The notes: generated by a model from the letters alone, not told the origin. DNA of 64,000 nt from Phymorhynchus buccinoides (GCA_017654935.2 CM065699.1:12265332-12329331); one strand, 5' to 3'; counted from the stretch's first letter, positions 1 through 28,640 are shown. Numbers and translations: made by a program.

Positions 1-1017
1 GAAAAAAGCCTGAGAAAATGTAAAAGGCTGTCAGATCTATTCTATTTACATTAATGTAATTAAAAACAACACAACACATTTGATCACACTTACACACACA
101 ATTTAATAGGTATACAGCACATGTGTAAACACACAGACACAGACATTTTTTTTTTAAAACAAGGAGAATCCAGACACTTAGAAATAGAATAAAACTAAAC
201 ACACACACACACACGCTGTGACACACACACGCTGTGACACACACACACACACTGTGACACACACAAACACACACGCTGTGACACACACACATTGGCTTGA
301 TGGAACAAAAAATTATTTGCTTATTGAATGTTCCATCTAGAAATAAAAGTTTGACTTGACACACACACACATACAAATAATTAAAAGAAACAAGCAAACC
401 ATAATTATTTATAAAAGAGTTAAATCAATCTGCGTTAGTACTGTAAAAGCGTAGCGGTTTACAAGCAACTGAATAATAATAGAAAAGAAAAATGCCAAGA
501 AACAAATATTTTTAACAAATGATCTCATCTAATCAATGTTCTCCAGATACTGAGATAGTAAGATTAAGAAAGGATGATGGAGACAGAGAGAGCTGAGGGT
601 CAAAGGACTGTCCCTAGCAACTGCCCCCAGGGTGTAGCAGCAGACAAAGCCAAGAGGAGATCCCTTGCCATCACCTTAACAAGCTTATGATGGCACAGCG
701 AGGACTGAATGAATTAAGCGCACATCACCATGCACAAAACATAAGAGACGTAAGTCGAAAGATGGCACTTCAGATGAGGAATGAAACACTGAACATGTCG
801 GTCATTTCAGGTTGAATGACATCATTTTATTGTTCATTTAGCATCACCATCGGTGATTTATCTTAGCACATTGTTTTGGTGTTTTTTACAGCTTTATTAG
901 ATGATGCCTTGATCAACTGGTAAGTCCAACACATCAAAGTTGACTAATTTTGAGTTACGATAGTTTATTTTCTGGTGGAGACATGATTTGAAATGTCAGT
1001 AAAGAGAACTTGCTCCA
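1..1017. other. 3' flank of the LRR gene, CA-rich
   Basis: No gene seen. Positions about 198-300 hold imperfect CA repeats interrupted by GCTGTG. On the minus strand, AATAAA-type signals at about 964-969 and 893-898 lie 50 to 125 bases past the LRR stop codon and could end its transcript. Confidence 0.5.
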
Positions 1018-2877
1018 TCACAGAGCTGATTCAATGCCCACCACCACCACGCTGCAACTTTTGTGACTGGTTTCATACTGAGAGGGATCTGACGAGTACA
1101 TGCTGTCTTTCTGTTTAGGCTGCACCTGCTGCGCCTGCTCCTCTACCTCCAGCGGATCTGCCTGAGACGGAGATGGCGGATCCAGCAGGTTGGGATCCGT
1201 CACCATCTGGTCCAAAAAGTGTTTGAAAACAAAGCTGCGGTGCGACTCTTTGAGAGATTCGTTGTCGCAGTCCAGGAAGGGTTCTATCTTGTCCCCCCCC
1301 TCCTCCTCGTCATCCTCCTCGTGGCTGTCTGGCTTGCGTTTCTTCTTGAACAGCTGATGGAGCTCTTTCCTCGTGCGTCCTTTGCGCCAGAGGTACATTG
1401 TGAGGAAGAGCATGCCAAAGGCGACCAGAAGACATGCCAGCACAATGCTGATCTGCACAGGGACAGACAGCCCTGCTTTGACCGCTGTACCACCACACTT
1501 GAGAGCTTTGGGGTCAGACAGATTGTAGACCAGCTTCCCTCTGAATTCACCAGGTGAAGCACACTGGATGTCCGAGCAGTCTTTAGGGTGCCGCCTGTGT
1601 GGGCAGAAAAGTTTGTGCATGGATCGACGTGATGTCAACCAGTCTGTGAAGGGCAGGATGTGGCAGTCGCAGTGCCATAGGTTGTCCTGCACATTCACTC
1701 TTACCAGTCTGTTGAACACCGTGATCAGGTCCTCAGAGATATTCTGCAGTCTGTTTCTGGAAATGTCCAAAGTCCTCAGATTATAAAGCTTGCTGAAAAT
1801 TTTGGCCGACAGCCTTCCCACAGAACAAGCTGAAATGTTCAAGGTTTCTAAGTTTCCCAAATCTGTGAACATTTCTGGGTGAAGAACACGAATGGGGTTG
1901 TTGGCCAGGTTCAGGGACATTAGACGCGAAACTACAGGCTGCAAAGCTTCACTGTTCAATTCCATCAGTGTGTTCTGAGAGATGTCAAGGTCTCTCACAG
2001 TCAACCCAGCAAAGGCGTCTGAGCGAAGGGCACCAATTCGATTACCAGCCAGAGAGAGTGACATCAGACGCAGACCATCAAACTGATGGGCCTGTAATTC
2101 CAGCAGCCTGTTGTCATTGATGTACAGATGCTGCAGCTTTCTTAAGGACCTGGAAGAGGCAGAACTAGGAAATGAATTCAGGCGGTTGTTGCTCAAGTCC
2201 AAGAGACGCACCCTGGGGAAGGCAGACAGGAAGCTCTCACTGATGGCTGATATACTACAGTTCTGAATCCTCAGTTCAGTGAGAAAGGACAACGCTTCAA
2301 AAGCGTCTCTGCCAAGACTTTGGATCTCGTTGCCATCCAGACGCAGATATCTCAAGCTAGACTGTGCGTGAAAAATTGAAGGATGAAGCTTGTGAACAAA
2401 ATTGTTGCTGAGGTCTAACTGCTGAAGGCTGACAAGAGGCTCCAGACAGGACCCCAAACGATCAACATCATTCCCTGACAGGTTCAACAAACGCAGTCTG
2501 CTCAACCCAGCAAACGCCCCCTCAGAAATAAATCTGAGGTCATTGCCGCTCAGGTCAAGCTCCTGCAAAGCGGTCAGCGGGGAGAAAGCAGACACCTCCA
2601 ATCGGTGAAGGCTGGTGTTGGTGATGGTGAGATGCTGGATGGACTTGGGGGCCTCTTCCAAATCTCCACGACTCAAGGAGTGCAAGGTCGCGCCGTTGAG
2701 CTTGAGGCGAGCAGTGTTGTGTAGAAGCTGGGTGATGATGGAGGAGAGGTTGTGGCCCCGGCACACCACACTCTGTCCCCTCCCCTCTGGCTGACAGTCA
2801 CAGCTGTCGGGGCAGGTGGCGCTGGAAGAACACACCCACCCCAGCAGCAGAAACGCGGTCACCACTCCCCGGTGCAT
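1018..2877 (-). CDS. Leucine-rich-repeat single-pass membrane protein
   Basis: The coding part is one uninterrupted exon of 619 residues. The open frame extends upstream to a TTG, but the first ATG is at 2877-2875 and is followed directly by a hydrophobic signal peptide (about residues 1-20), so I chose it. Cysteines near 22, 26, 28 and 39 form an N-terminal LRR cap. About 13 LRRs follow (LxxLxLxxN pattern, about 50-395). A C-terminal cap starts at WHCDCH (about 402-407). One membrane helix spans about 473-497, then a basic stop-transfer stretch and a tail of about 120 residues with an acidic run. The last residues, ESAL, fit a class I PDZ ligand. By family knowledge this is a cell-surface adhesion or receptor-type protein. 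There is no Ig, fibronectin or TIR domain, so the subfamily is unresolved. The gene lies alone, opposite in strand to ANO10. Confidence 0.88.
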   Translation of the reverse strand: MHRGVVTAFLLLGWVCSSSATCPDSCDCQPEGRGQSVVCRGHNLSSIITQLLHNTARLKLNGATLHSLSRGDLEEAPKSIQHLTITNTSLHRLEVSAFSPLTALQELDLSGNDLRFISEGAFAGLSRLRLLNLSGNDVDRLGSCLEPLVSLQQLDLSNNFVHKLHPSIFHAQSSLRYLRLDGNEIQSLGRDAFEALSFLTELRIQNCSISAISESFLSAFPRVRLLDLSNNRLNSFPSSASSRSLRKLQHLYINDNRLLELQAHQFDGLRLMSLSLAGNRIGALRSDAFAGLTVRDLDISQNTLMELNSEALQPVVSRLMSLNLANNPIRVLHPEMFTDLGNLETLNISACSVGRLSAKIFSKLYNLRTLDISRNRLQNISEDLITVFNRLVRVNVQDNLWHCDCHILPFTDWLTSRRSMHKLFCPHRRHPKDCSDIQCASPGEFRGKLVYNLSDPKALKCGGTAVKAGLSVPVQISIVLACLLVAFGMLFLTMYLWRKGRTRKELHQLFKKKRKPDSHEEDDEEEGGDKIEPFLDCDNESLKESHRSFVFKHFLDQMVTDPNLLDPPSPSQADPLEVEEQAQQVQPKQKDSMYSSDPSQYETSHKSCSVVVVGIESAL

Positions 2878-2904
2878 CTTGGACAAGTTGCTTCACTTCA
2901 GTCT
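2878..2904 (-). promoter_or_regulatory. 5' UTR end and 3' splice site of the LRR gene
   Basis: On the minus strand a pyrimidine run ending TTTTTTCAG is followed by 25 bases and then the ATG. This looks like an intron acceptor (AG at 2904-2903) inside the 5' UTR, so the promoter and first exon should lie farther upstream on the minus strand (higher coordinates). Confidence 0.5.
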
Positions 2905-3283
2905 GAAAAAAGGAAGAACATTTTATTTATTTATTATTATATCCAACCTTTCAACTGGTCTTTTGCTTTAATTTTCACTCTAACCAAAGCCATTTTACAC
3001 CCAGATTTTAAAAAAAGATAGGCTTTTGTTTTGATCACCAATTCAAGATTTACTTATGTAAAACAAAACTCCATCCCTAAAATCAGCAAAACGATGGCAA
3101 CGCCGTATAAACGTACACCCAATTCAGAAAAGTTATCACTCTCATTTTATTACAGCCCCTTTCATAACGACACCCTCGAGCTTTCCATCTTATCACCATT
3201 GTCAGCGAGGCGAGCAAGGCATGCACACACAACCCAACCATCCTGCCCACTCCTCCCTCTCAGGGTGGCCAGCCAACCTGCAG

Positions 3284-4243
3284 CGTAACGAGTCGAGGGG
3301 GCAGGTCACGTGTGTACACCCTGCTCACACCACCGGTGATAAAGTGCGACTTCATACTGCACGCGTAACGAGTCAAGGGGGCAGGTCACGTGTGTACACC
3401 CTGCTCACACCACCGGTGGTAAGGTGCGACTTCATACTGCACGCGTAACGAGTCGAGGGGGCAGGTCACGTGTGTACACCCTGCTCACACCACCGGTGGT
3501 AAGGTGCGACTTCATACTGCACGCGTAACGAGTCGAGGGGGCAGGTCACGTGTGTACACCCTGCTCACACCACCGGTGGTAAGGTGCGACTTCATACTGC
3601 ACGCGTAAGGAGTCGAGGGGGCAGGTCACGTGTGTACACCCTGCTCACACCACCGGTGGTAAGGTGCGACTTCATACTGCACGCGTAACGAGTCGAGGGG
3701 GCAGGTCACGTGTGTACACCCTGCTCACACCACCGGTGGTAAGGTGCGACTTCATACTGCACGCGTAACGAGTCGAGGGGGCAGGTCACGTGTGTACACC
3801 CTGCTCACACCACCGGTGGTAAGGTGCGACTTCATACTGCACGCGTAACGAGTCGAGGGGGCAGGTCACGTGTGTACACCCTGCTCACACCGCCGGTGGT
3901 AAGGTGCGACTTCATACTGCACGCGTAAGGAGTCGAGGGGGCAGGTCACGTGTGTACACCCTGCTCACACCACCGGTGGTAAGGTGCGACTTCATACTGC
4001 ACGCGTAACGAGTCGAGGGGGCAGGTCACGTGTGTACACCCTGCTCACACCACCGGTGGTAAGGTGCGACTTCATACTGCACGCGTAACCAGTCGAGGGG
4101 GCAGGTCACATGTGTACACCCTGCTCACACCACCGGTGGTAAGGTGCAACTTCATACTGCACGCGTAACGAGTCGAGGGGGCAGGTCACGTGTTTACACC
4201 CTGCTCACACCACCGGTGGTAAGGTGCGACTTCATACTGCACG
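3284..4243. repeat. 80-bp minisatellite, 12 copies
   Basis: GCAGGTCACG recurs every 80 bases exactly (3301, 3381 and so on to 4181). Units differ at only a few positions. Each typical unit holds three palindromes: CACGTG, CCACCGGTGG and ACGCGT. Copies near 3861 and 4101 carry point changes in the second and first of these. The array lies 400 bases upstream of the LRR coding exon, in its presumed intron or promoter side. Confidence 0.95.
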
Positions 4244-4280
4244 AAGACCTTACTGCGCAAATTCCTACTGCGCGAATCCC

Positions 4281-4436
4281 TACTGCGCAAAAAGTGTGTG
4301 TGTGTGTGAGTGTGTGTGCGTGAGAGAGAGAGAGAGAGAGAGAGAGATAGTAAGAGAGTCTCACAAAGTAACAGGGAGAGAGAGAGAGGGAGGGTGGGGA
4401 GAGAGACAGAAAAAAGCATACATAGAAAGGGTAAAG

Positions 4437-4519
<83 letters not shown>

Positions 4520-4545
4520 TGAGAGAGACACAGAGAGAGAGAGAA
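4281..4545. repeat. GT and GA microsatellites
   Basis: A short GT run is followed by (GA)n at 4322-4347 and a long (GA)n at about 4442-4513. Just before it (4250-4290) the motif CTACTGCGC occurs three times. Open frames here are low-complexity artefacts. Confidence 0.95.
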
Positions 4546-4884
4546 CAATTTGCGCTATATGATTAGCACAGTAGGAATTTGAGCAGAAGAGATGAATCCG
4601 GTAGTAAAGCATTCATTGGTCTATTAGTAGTATTATACTCTATATATACACAATGTGGACCAGCATCACATGCTGTGTGCTGTAGGCAAATGGAGTTCAT
4701 CAATCTATGCCGAAGCCGGGAAAAAAACAACAACTAGAAGATGCTTTCTTAATTTTGTTTGCTAATGCAAACATTTGTCTAAATTGACAAAACAAGCGCC
4801 ATCCTGCATATCACTATCAGTGACTATTCTGCCAAATTTTATTGACCCATGCCAAGCAGTTTAGGCGCTACAGCATGGAATATA

Positions 4885-5130
4885 CTTCTTCTTCTTCTTC
4901 TTCCCGTCAACCGGCCAACTTCATCAGGTTGAAGATAATCGCTGTATATTGAGAAAAAAAAAGAAGAGAAAACGAAGGTCACCACACAGCGCTGAGACAC
5001 AGCAAAGAAAATAATAAATAATAGATAAGAGACCTAGTCCAGCCCCAATCCAGCCTAATGCTGGGCCAGGCCCACAGTCGCCAGACCAGAAGAGGTATGA
5101 GCAGAATAGATGGGGTGGGGTGTGAGGGGA

Positions 5131-5165
<35 letters not shown>

Positions 5166-5390
5166 CTTTCATGGAAAAACAAAAGGGAAGGGAAGGGGGA
5201 GGAGCCCAAGTTGTGAGAGTTGGAATATCAGAGTTGGCGCCAAGCCTGGACCTGAAGAGGTCCAATGACTCAGTTTCCACAGTGTCCTGGGGCAGCATAT
5301 TCCAGTCAGGAATTGTCCGAGGGAAAAACAAAAAGGACTTCTGCCTGTAGAGTGTACGGCAAGAGCGTACGAAACATGTATGTTTTACAT
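4885..5390 (-). mobile_element. LINE 3' fragment, minus strand
   Basis: Minus-strand translation at about 5225-5340 reads FLFFPRTIPDWNMLPQDTV, the signature of the extreme C-terminus of CR1/Jockey-like reverse-transcriptase ORFs. The same signature occurs elsewhere in the window. The copy is truncated and interrupted by poly-G. Confidence 0.6.
5132..5165. repeat. Poly-G tract, 34 bases
   Basis: Uninterrupted run of G on the plus strand. Similar shorter runs occur at about 10607-10621, 29711-29732, 35480-35498, 35814-35829, 51341-51356 and 54646-54659. Confidence 0.95.
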
Positions 5391-5589
5391 ACATACACTA
5401 GACAAACATGCACAACCACACATCACACATTATACAGACAGAGAAACGCACAGGTCTTAAAAAATAAGAAAAAAATATTTGACCTTTTGTCACAATTTGT
5501 GTATGTCACCAAGTCAGGATTGCAGTTGAAACACCCTGTTTTCTAAGCAACATAAACATGTCTGACAGAGTAATAGTGGCACAAATTAG

Positions 5590-6065
5590 AACTAAACATC
5601 ATGGAGAGGTGGCCATCAACACCCAGCACAGGCTTGTCCCCCATCCCCCATCCCCCAGACAAGACTGTCACACACAGAGCATATCTTCTTCCGGCAACAA
5701 AGACAAATTACAGGAAGTTTTCTTTCTTCCCCAGGGATATGTGTGAGTGGAACAGCCTTCCACATGAGGCAATAACATCTGCCTCGGTGGAGGTCTTCAA
5801 AGCCCAGATTTAACCCCCTCCCTCCCTGATACTCTCTTCCCCCCTCACTTCCCTTTCCCTGGAGCTGATCATCTGGGCAGTGTTTACTCCCTACAGATTG
5901 ATTGCTATACAGGAAACCCCCATTTGTAATGCATCATAACACGTCAATAGGATAATGCAGGATGTCAAGAGAAAGAAGAATATTGTGTTGTCTATGTTGT
6001 TTGAAAAAGACATTTTTGTTGAAATATTACATGTTCTGATTTGTCTCATCAATAAAACAACGGTT
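5590..6065 (+). mobile_element. LINE 3' end, plus strand
   Basis: Plus-strand translation at about 5696-5811 reads NYRKFSFFPRDMCEWNSLP followed by an EAITSASVEVFKAQI-like end and a stop. This is the C-terminal tail of a CR1/Jockey-like ORF2. An AATAAA lies near 6051. The rest of the element is absent. Confidence 0.6.
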
Positions 6066-7321
6066 ACTTTGCACTTGTAAATTTATTTGTGTGGTACTTT
6101 GGTCAGTGACGTTGCAGTCTGTTTCTTCTTCTTCTTCGCCTCAGGCAGCCAACTTCATCAGGATGAAGATTCTGCTGCAATCTGTTCTGTTTTTGTGTGT
6201 GAGGAAGTTTCTTTCTGTTTCTGTATCGTAGTCGAAAGGGCCACTTTTGTGGCCATTTATCGACGAAAAACTAGGGGAGAGCACCTATTCCCTAATCTTA
6301 TTATCCTTTTATTCTTATTATTTTCCTTTTTGTTCTTGATCTTTCCTTCTTGTTCCTGATCTTTCTTTCTTCTTGATTCTTCCTTCCTCTTGTTTTCCTG
6401 TCTTGATCTTTCATTCCCCATTCTTTTTTCTCTTGGTCTTTTTCTGTCTTCCTCCTTCTTCAGGCATTTCTATCTTGTTGCTCTGTCGATGTCTATTTCA
6501 GTATTTCAGTCATCTGAAACTGGCAATTATCATTTGTCAACAAAAGGTGTTCGTCTTTATAAACTAATTTAAAGATGCATTCCTTCAAACACAACCAAAC
6601 ACAAACATATGAGCATTTTGATCTTCCCCCAAAACAACTCACCAGCAGCTGTTACTCACAAAACTCACAGCTCCATGGAATGTGATGACAGCGGCAGCAG
6701 TCTACGTAGCTTGCCAGTAGCTTTCAGAAGCTCGCCATGATTAATAGAAGGTGAGGGTCACACGGGTCACATACTTTTACTTTGTTTGTTGTAGTTTTGC
6801 TTACGTACTCCGACAGCATCGTCTGAACAATGCAACTTTAGGTGTTTTAAAATTTAGTTTCATTAGTAACAGCAGTGCCTCAGATGGTCACTGTATGTAT
6901 CAAGACATTTGCAAAAATAGCATTTTGGCAAATTTAGCATAAAACAGTTGCTTGAATGAGTAATTTGACTGAACCAGAATTATGACATTAAAAGTACCAG
7001 GGGCAATATAGGCATGAGATTTTTGTGTGTACATGCCTCCTAATAGTACAGGAGCTAAGCAGCTAAAACTGAACATGTTGGACAAAAGCATTAAACTTTG
7101 TGTGAAGCTTATTTTCGTCCTACTAAATTTAGAAATGGACCCAAGAAATTCGTGCGTCCGTATGTGGTCACATGACATGCGTTTAAAACGCATGAATCCA
7201 CACCCAGATTTATCTCTAAAACTAGTAAAAACCGACAAACTGTGTAACAATACTTACTTAAAGAAATGAAAGTAACTTTTTGATGCTGCATTAACATTTA
7301 ATAGGCAAGAAAACATGAAAA
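6066..7321. other. Intergenic, no gene recognised
   Basis: A fragment at about 6125-6185 resembles the segment near 4890-4950 (CAACTTCATCAGG-type repeat). The stretch 6290-6440 is CT-rich. Nothing else is recognised. Confidence 0.5.
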
Positions 7322-7329
7322 TCAAAGTT

Positions 7330-7690
7330 GAAAGTACTGACATTGTGCAAACCTCCAAAATAGTCCATCTGGACCTGATGCTTTGCTGGGGTTCAGTCCT
7401 TGCAGCAGCTTCCTGACTCCCTCCACATAGATGTTCACTGTGTCAGTGTGTGGCATATGGGGTCTGTGTTGAGACCCGTGTCCAAGGCTTGAAGTCTTCA
7501 GCAGAGCAGTCGACTTTGCTGCTGAATGCTGACTGAAACTGAGCATTCAGGGTTTCTGATTTCTCCTTTGGGTCCCAGCTAGCTTGCCTTCCACTTTGAG
7601 GGGAGAAACATTGGCCGCTTCTGTTCGTTTGGACTTGATGAAGGTCCAGAAGGACTTCTTAGTCTTGGGGGTAGTGCTGGAGTTAGTGCA
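7330..7690 (-). mobile_element. Reverse-transcriptase fragment of a LINE
   Basis: Minus-strand translation near 7345-7440 includes LLQGLNPSKASGPDGL, which matches the conserved KAxGPDG motif at the start of the reverse-transcriptase domain of non-LTR elements. The open frame is short and broken, so this is a dead fragment. Confidence 0.65.
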
Positions 7691-8462
7691 TATCGACAGT
7701 CGATCCCATTAATTACTACAAATACCACACAAAATGGTTCTAAGTTGGCAGTTGAGGCCCAAGCCATTGTGAGATCTCCTGCTGGCAGTGCGTTATAAAC
7801 GCACGTCGTGCGTCACAAACGAAAGCACATTCGTCTTGGGTCCGTTTGTAATTTTGACCTTTGGGGTGAAAGGTCAAATTTACCAAAATACCAAGTTTCG
7901 TATTTTTGTCCTGTGTGTCCAATAATTTAGGTTGATTTGTTTTACCTTTAGGCCTAGCTCCTACACTATAAAATGATCAAAGGGAGTTAACTCTAGGCCC
8001 TACTGCTGACAGTGTTGTCGTTTGTTTCCGCACTGCTTCACCGCTGGAACGAAAGTAGGCCTTGTGGAATGCGGGGACAGGGGCTCTGTTGAAACACTGT
8101 AATTCTGGTACGTAAAACCGTCTGGATTCGATGTATTAGTAAAAAATGACTGTGGAAGGAAGGAAAGAAGATTTATAATTAGCACTGAAGTAAACACGAA
8201 GACACATTGACACACTGTCAGTGACTGTGACTCGTGACAGTTCACACACACACACACACGAATATTATTATTATTATTATTTATTTTATTACAACACGGG
8301 AGTGTATTGATTGTGGCTACGTACTGCAAAGAAGAAGAAGAAGAGATGTTTTGATAGTAAATTAGTGTAAATTATCTTTTTTCCCTTGTCAGATTCTTCT
8401 TGAAGCTTGTTGAAATGGAGTTTAGATTTACATGGTCAGCATAACTGCATGGAACAATCTTT
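7691..8462. other. Intergenic, no gene recognised
   Basis: A short inverted pair TTTGACCTTT / AAAGGTCAAA occurs at about 7854-7877, and an ATT microsatellite at about 8263-8290. No coding region was recognised. Confidence 0.4.
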
Positions 8463-8474
8463 CTAATTAAACTG

Positions 8475-9900
8475 AGAAAATAATGCTTTACGCCCTCTTC
8501 GGCCTTTCGGCCGTGTGGGGCTTTAAGATTTTACTTGGGGATGTAAAAAGAACGGGGAGGGGGGGAGGAGGGGAGTGACCCGGAGGATCTCAGCACCTTT
8601 GATTATTACTCTTGGTTGGTTCCGAGCTCGCATTCTACAGACTACCAGTTGACACACAATAAAAAATATAGTTAGCTATGTTATAATCGTTACTTATAAA
8701 ATATGTTATTTGAGAAAGGCCGCTCCAAGAGCTGTAGTTAAAATTTTCAGGACCACAAAGTTAAAAATGTAATCTTTATAAGTTTATTAAAAACTTTTAA
8801 AATGTCATGTAAGGTCGGTTAAAATCGCGAAAAACAAATAAGGTTATGTACAAGAAATAATTTGACTTCATAATGAGGCTGACTTGAGTAAAGATTTTTA
8901 CGTGTGTGGTGGGTTTAATTTAATAAAAAATAAAAAACGGAGCCAGGCAGGTTCGAACCTGGAACCTCAGTGTGGTGTCTAAACTGTTACGCTGTGTATG
9001 TTCTTGTTGTTAGATGAAAAATTTGTCCTTATAAGTGAAACCGTGGGTAAAATCACTTTTGCTACCATGGGAGAACGTGGAGCCCCTGTGGTGGGCCCCC
9101 ACATTCTACTGTACAGTGTGGAGGGTTTAAAATAGATTTACAAGGCAAAGTTAATTTATCTACATATGTACACCCGACATACTATTTACATTTAATTATT
9201 TATTTCGCAGGGAATGTCATTTTTAATGATGACAACCGATTAAAACGTTAAAATGAATATGAATGTCGATTGGGGAGTCTCCCGGCCTATTTTCTGTTAG
9301 TGCTTCTTTTGAAGCAGGAGGCCCAGTCAGGGATTAACTTTTTATCTGAAACTTATTTTATGAATTTTATATAGGAAATAGATTATAGAGGGCTAAAGTA
9401 AATTTTAATTCTGCATTTATAATTTGGTAATAATTTATGGTGAGGGAGCAAGTTTTATATTTTGACCTGCGCTCCGAGTATTATTCATTTGTTATTTTTA
9501 ATTATAAGCTTTAAAAAATAAAATTAAAAAATATTAAGATCAGTTTACTTTTATTTATTAAAATCAAGAGTTTGTATAATTGAATAACACAGCGTGTGGT
9601 TTGTTTGAATTTATTTATAAAGATGGTTGGGTAAAATGGTGATGGGCTGCCAGTCCGCAGGAGTGTGTGTGTTTCCGGGGTGAGACTCACTGGCGGGAGG
9701 CAAAATAATTTTATGTTTTATTTTGAAGTTTAATGTTATTTGAGTAGTATAGGTAATGAATTTGAAGCCCATGGAAAGGGAAGGGGGCTGGGACAGGCCC
9801 CCAGTTGAGTGGAAAAAGGAGGATAGTTGGGGGTGGGGGTCCCCAAAAGAGTTGGGGACTTGCGACCCTCTGTGGTACGGCGGGCCCCCCCTCCGGGCCC
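8475..9900. mobile_element. ORF-free 1.43-kb element with 12-bp target duplication
   Basis: The 12-mer CTAATTAAACTG lies directly at 8463-8474 and again at 9901-9912. Between them are 1426 bases with no open frame of 60 codons on either strand. One end carries CGGCC-TTTC-GGCCG, a perfect short hairpin (about 8499-8512). The other ends in a GC-rich CGGGCCCCCC...GGGCCC. A tRNA-like segment lies inside. This fits a non-autonomous retroposed element; the family is not recognised. Confidence 0.45.
8939..9000 (-). tRNA. tRNA-like segment, probably not a working tRNA
   Basis: The minus strand shows a B-box-like GGTTCGAACC in a short stem, an upstream stretch that could be an A-box remnant, and a TTTTTT run just after. 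I could not fold a full cloverleaf with a clear anticodon, so I regard it as part of the surrounding 1.43-kb element. Confidence 0.25.
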
Positions 9901-9912
9901 CTAATTAAACTG

Positions 9913-10963
9913 TAAATGCATCATCACTAAAATGGTCCGAAACTTAATTGACAAAAAATGTAATACTATTATGTACTCCACAAATTTGGAGGAAATAAAT
10001 TAAAAATAAATCAATACACATAAGTCAAAATAATTCATGGGCAAAAATATATCAATTTATTATTATTTAAGAAAATGTATAGTGTTTCACCTTTAAGCTC
10101 TATAGTCTAAGCGTTTATACTACAAATGAAAAATATCTAGAGTACAAGGGGGGTTGTGTGCCCCTTAACTTAAGGCATTAGTGTAATATGACGTCAATTT
10201 GTGGATCTCCAGTTCGATATTGGAAAAGATTTAGATCACCAGCATCTGTTAAAATGTTTCTGCTTCCACTGTATCCACGCTCTGCTTTGTAACTGAAACC
10301 GTTTTCTAGAAGCAAACAGATTTCTGAAGACTATGACAAATTGGTCATTGCATACTGGTACGGGTCAGTGCACACCGTACATACGGGTGTTGCATTTTTA
10401 TCTATGTATGTAACCCATAGCAACTTTCACCCCACATCAAGTGAGGAAGGAAATCTTAACGTAAAATGAGTAGATTCAAATCTTACCTTTTAAATCGATG
10501 GAAGTTGGTTTCTTTTGGTTAAAAAATGGAAGTTCAAAGAAATAAACATCATTGGAATAAATTATGCAAAGCATGACATGATTTATTGACAATCTCTATG
10601 ATTTCAAGGGGGGGGGGGGGGTACGCACTGAGCCAACCAACGCAAAGACCCGTCAGTACTCTAGAGGGCAAAATGCTTCAATAAACCTACAGAGCCTAAA
10701 CTGATATGATATATGTATGATATGATAGTCTGTGTAAACCTGAAATGTGAATACTTAGATTCATGGGGACCGATCAGCGGGACCTGGCTGGCTGGGCCAT
10801 GGGCCAAGCTTCCCGTTCTTTTTCTTCTGTCCGCTTTCTTCTTCTTTGAACTCGCGCATTTCCGTATATCCTCCTAAAGTTCTACAACGACAGAATACTG
10901 TGGTCGCTATACGGAATGAAGGAAGGATGGATTCATGTACATGTATGTATGTTATGTGTGTGC

Positions 10964-11031
<68 letters not shown>

Positions 11032-11149
11032 ATGCACATCACTCGTCATACACACATGTGTGCATATCTATGAAATGTGAGTGTATGTACATGCCTATGC
11101 ACCACCGTGCATGCTTAGTTGTACAGATCTATGTGTTTGCGTTTCATAG
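9913..11149. other. Upstream flank of the anoctamin gene
   Basis: AT-rich sequence with a poly-G run at about 10607-10621 and a (TG)n run at about 10967-11030. A candidate 3' splice site (TTTCATAG) ends at 11149, so the first coding exon probably follows an untranslated exon that I cannot place. Confidence 0.4.
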
Positions 11150-11163
11150 ACGTTAAAACACCA

Positions 11164-28032
<16,869 letters not shown>

Positions 28033-28199
28033 GTAAGTAATAAGATACAAATGTGACCGTTCACCAAGAAAGGGACATTAAGTGTCAAACTGACCATTCT
28101 GAGATAATTATACAATTGGAAACTAAACAATTCTCTTTCTAATGATACAAGAACTATTCTTTTTTCTTTTTTTTCTTTTTTTTTGCTGTCCCATCTTCT

Positions 28200-28640
28200 G
28201 GGCCGTACAGTGGCGTTGCTCCCACGCCGCTCGTTCCGAATCCCAATTCGCAGCTACACCCGGGTTTGTTCAAGTCGCAGAAACCGAGACCAGCAGTCCA
28301 AGGGGAGAGAATCTATGTTAGACCGTCAGGAGGCAACCAACCGAGGAGACACTGCACTTCTGCTGAGTCACTTCGGTGGAGTTCAGTGGAGCCTGTTCAG
28401 GACACCACCTACTAAGCCCCCTACTGACGACACTATTCTCTTAGTCGCGGAGCCAGCGTGAGTGAGGTCCTCCTCCGAGGGCGCCACCACGACCGTCCAC
28501 CGACAGCTCCCCAGAACACACTGATCCCCATGACTTTGACCCGAACGCACCAAGACATAGACTGGATTGGAAACCGAAACTGAGGTCACCATGAGAGCAG
28601 GGCATGCAAAGCCACAGAATTTGAGACATTTTTTAATTTT
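28200..28640. repeat. Dispersed repeat downstream of ANO10 exon 9
   Basis: The 28535-28645 part (CAAGACATAGACTGGATTGG...GCCACAGAATTTG) recurs at about 41650-41770. The open frames here show no known domain. Confidence 0.5.

Noticed and set aside
1219..1557. 112-codon plus-strand frame
   Set aside because: Shadow of the LRR gene tail on the other strand; its hydrophobic run mirrors the membrane helix.
2878..2886. Upstream TTG start for the LRR protein
   Set aside because: An animal gene should start at ATG; the ATG at 2877-2875 directly precedes the signal peptide.
3284..4243. CRISPR array
   Set aside because: Units are 80 bases with no variable spacers and the genome is animal; it is a minisatellite.
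4186..4612. Open frames on both strands over the GA repeat
   Set aside because: They encode only Ser-Leu or Arg-Glu dipeptide repeats; microsatellite artefacts.
28183..28461. 92-codon plus-strand frame with Arg-rich start
   Set aside because: It lies in a dispersed repeat (partly shared with 41590-41770) and shows no domain.
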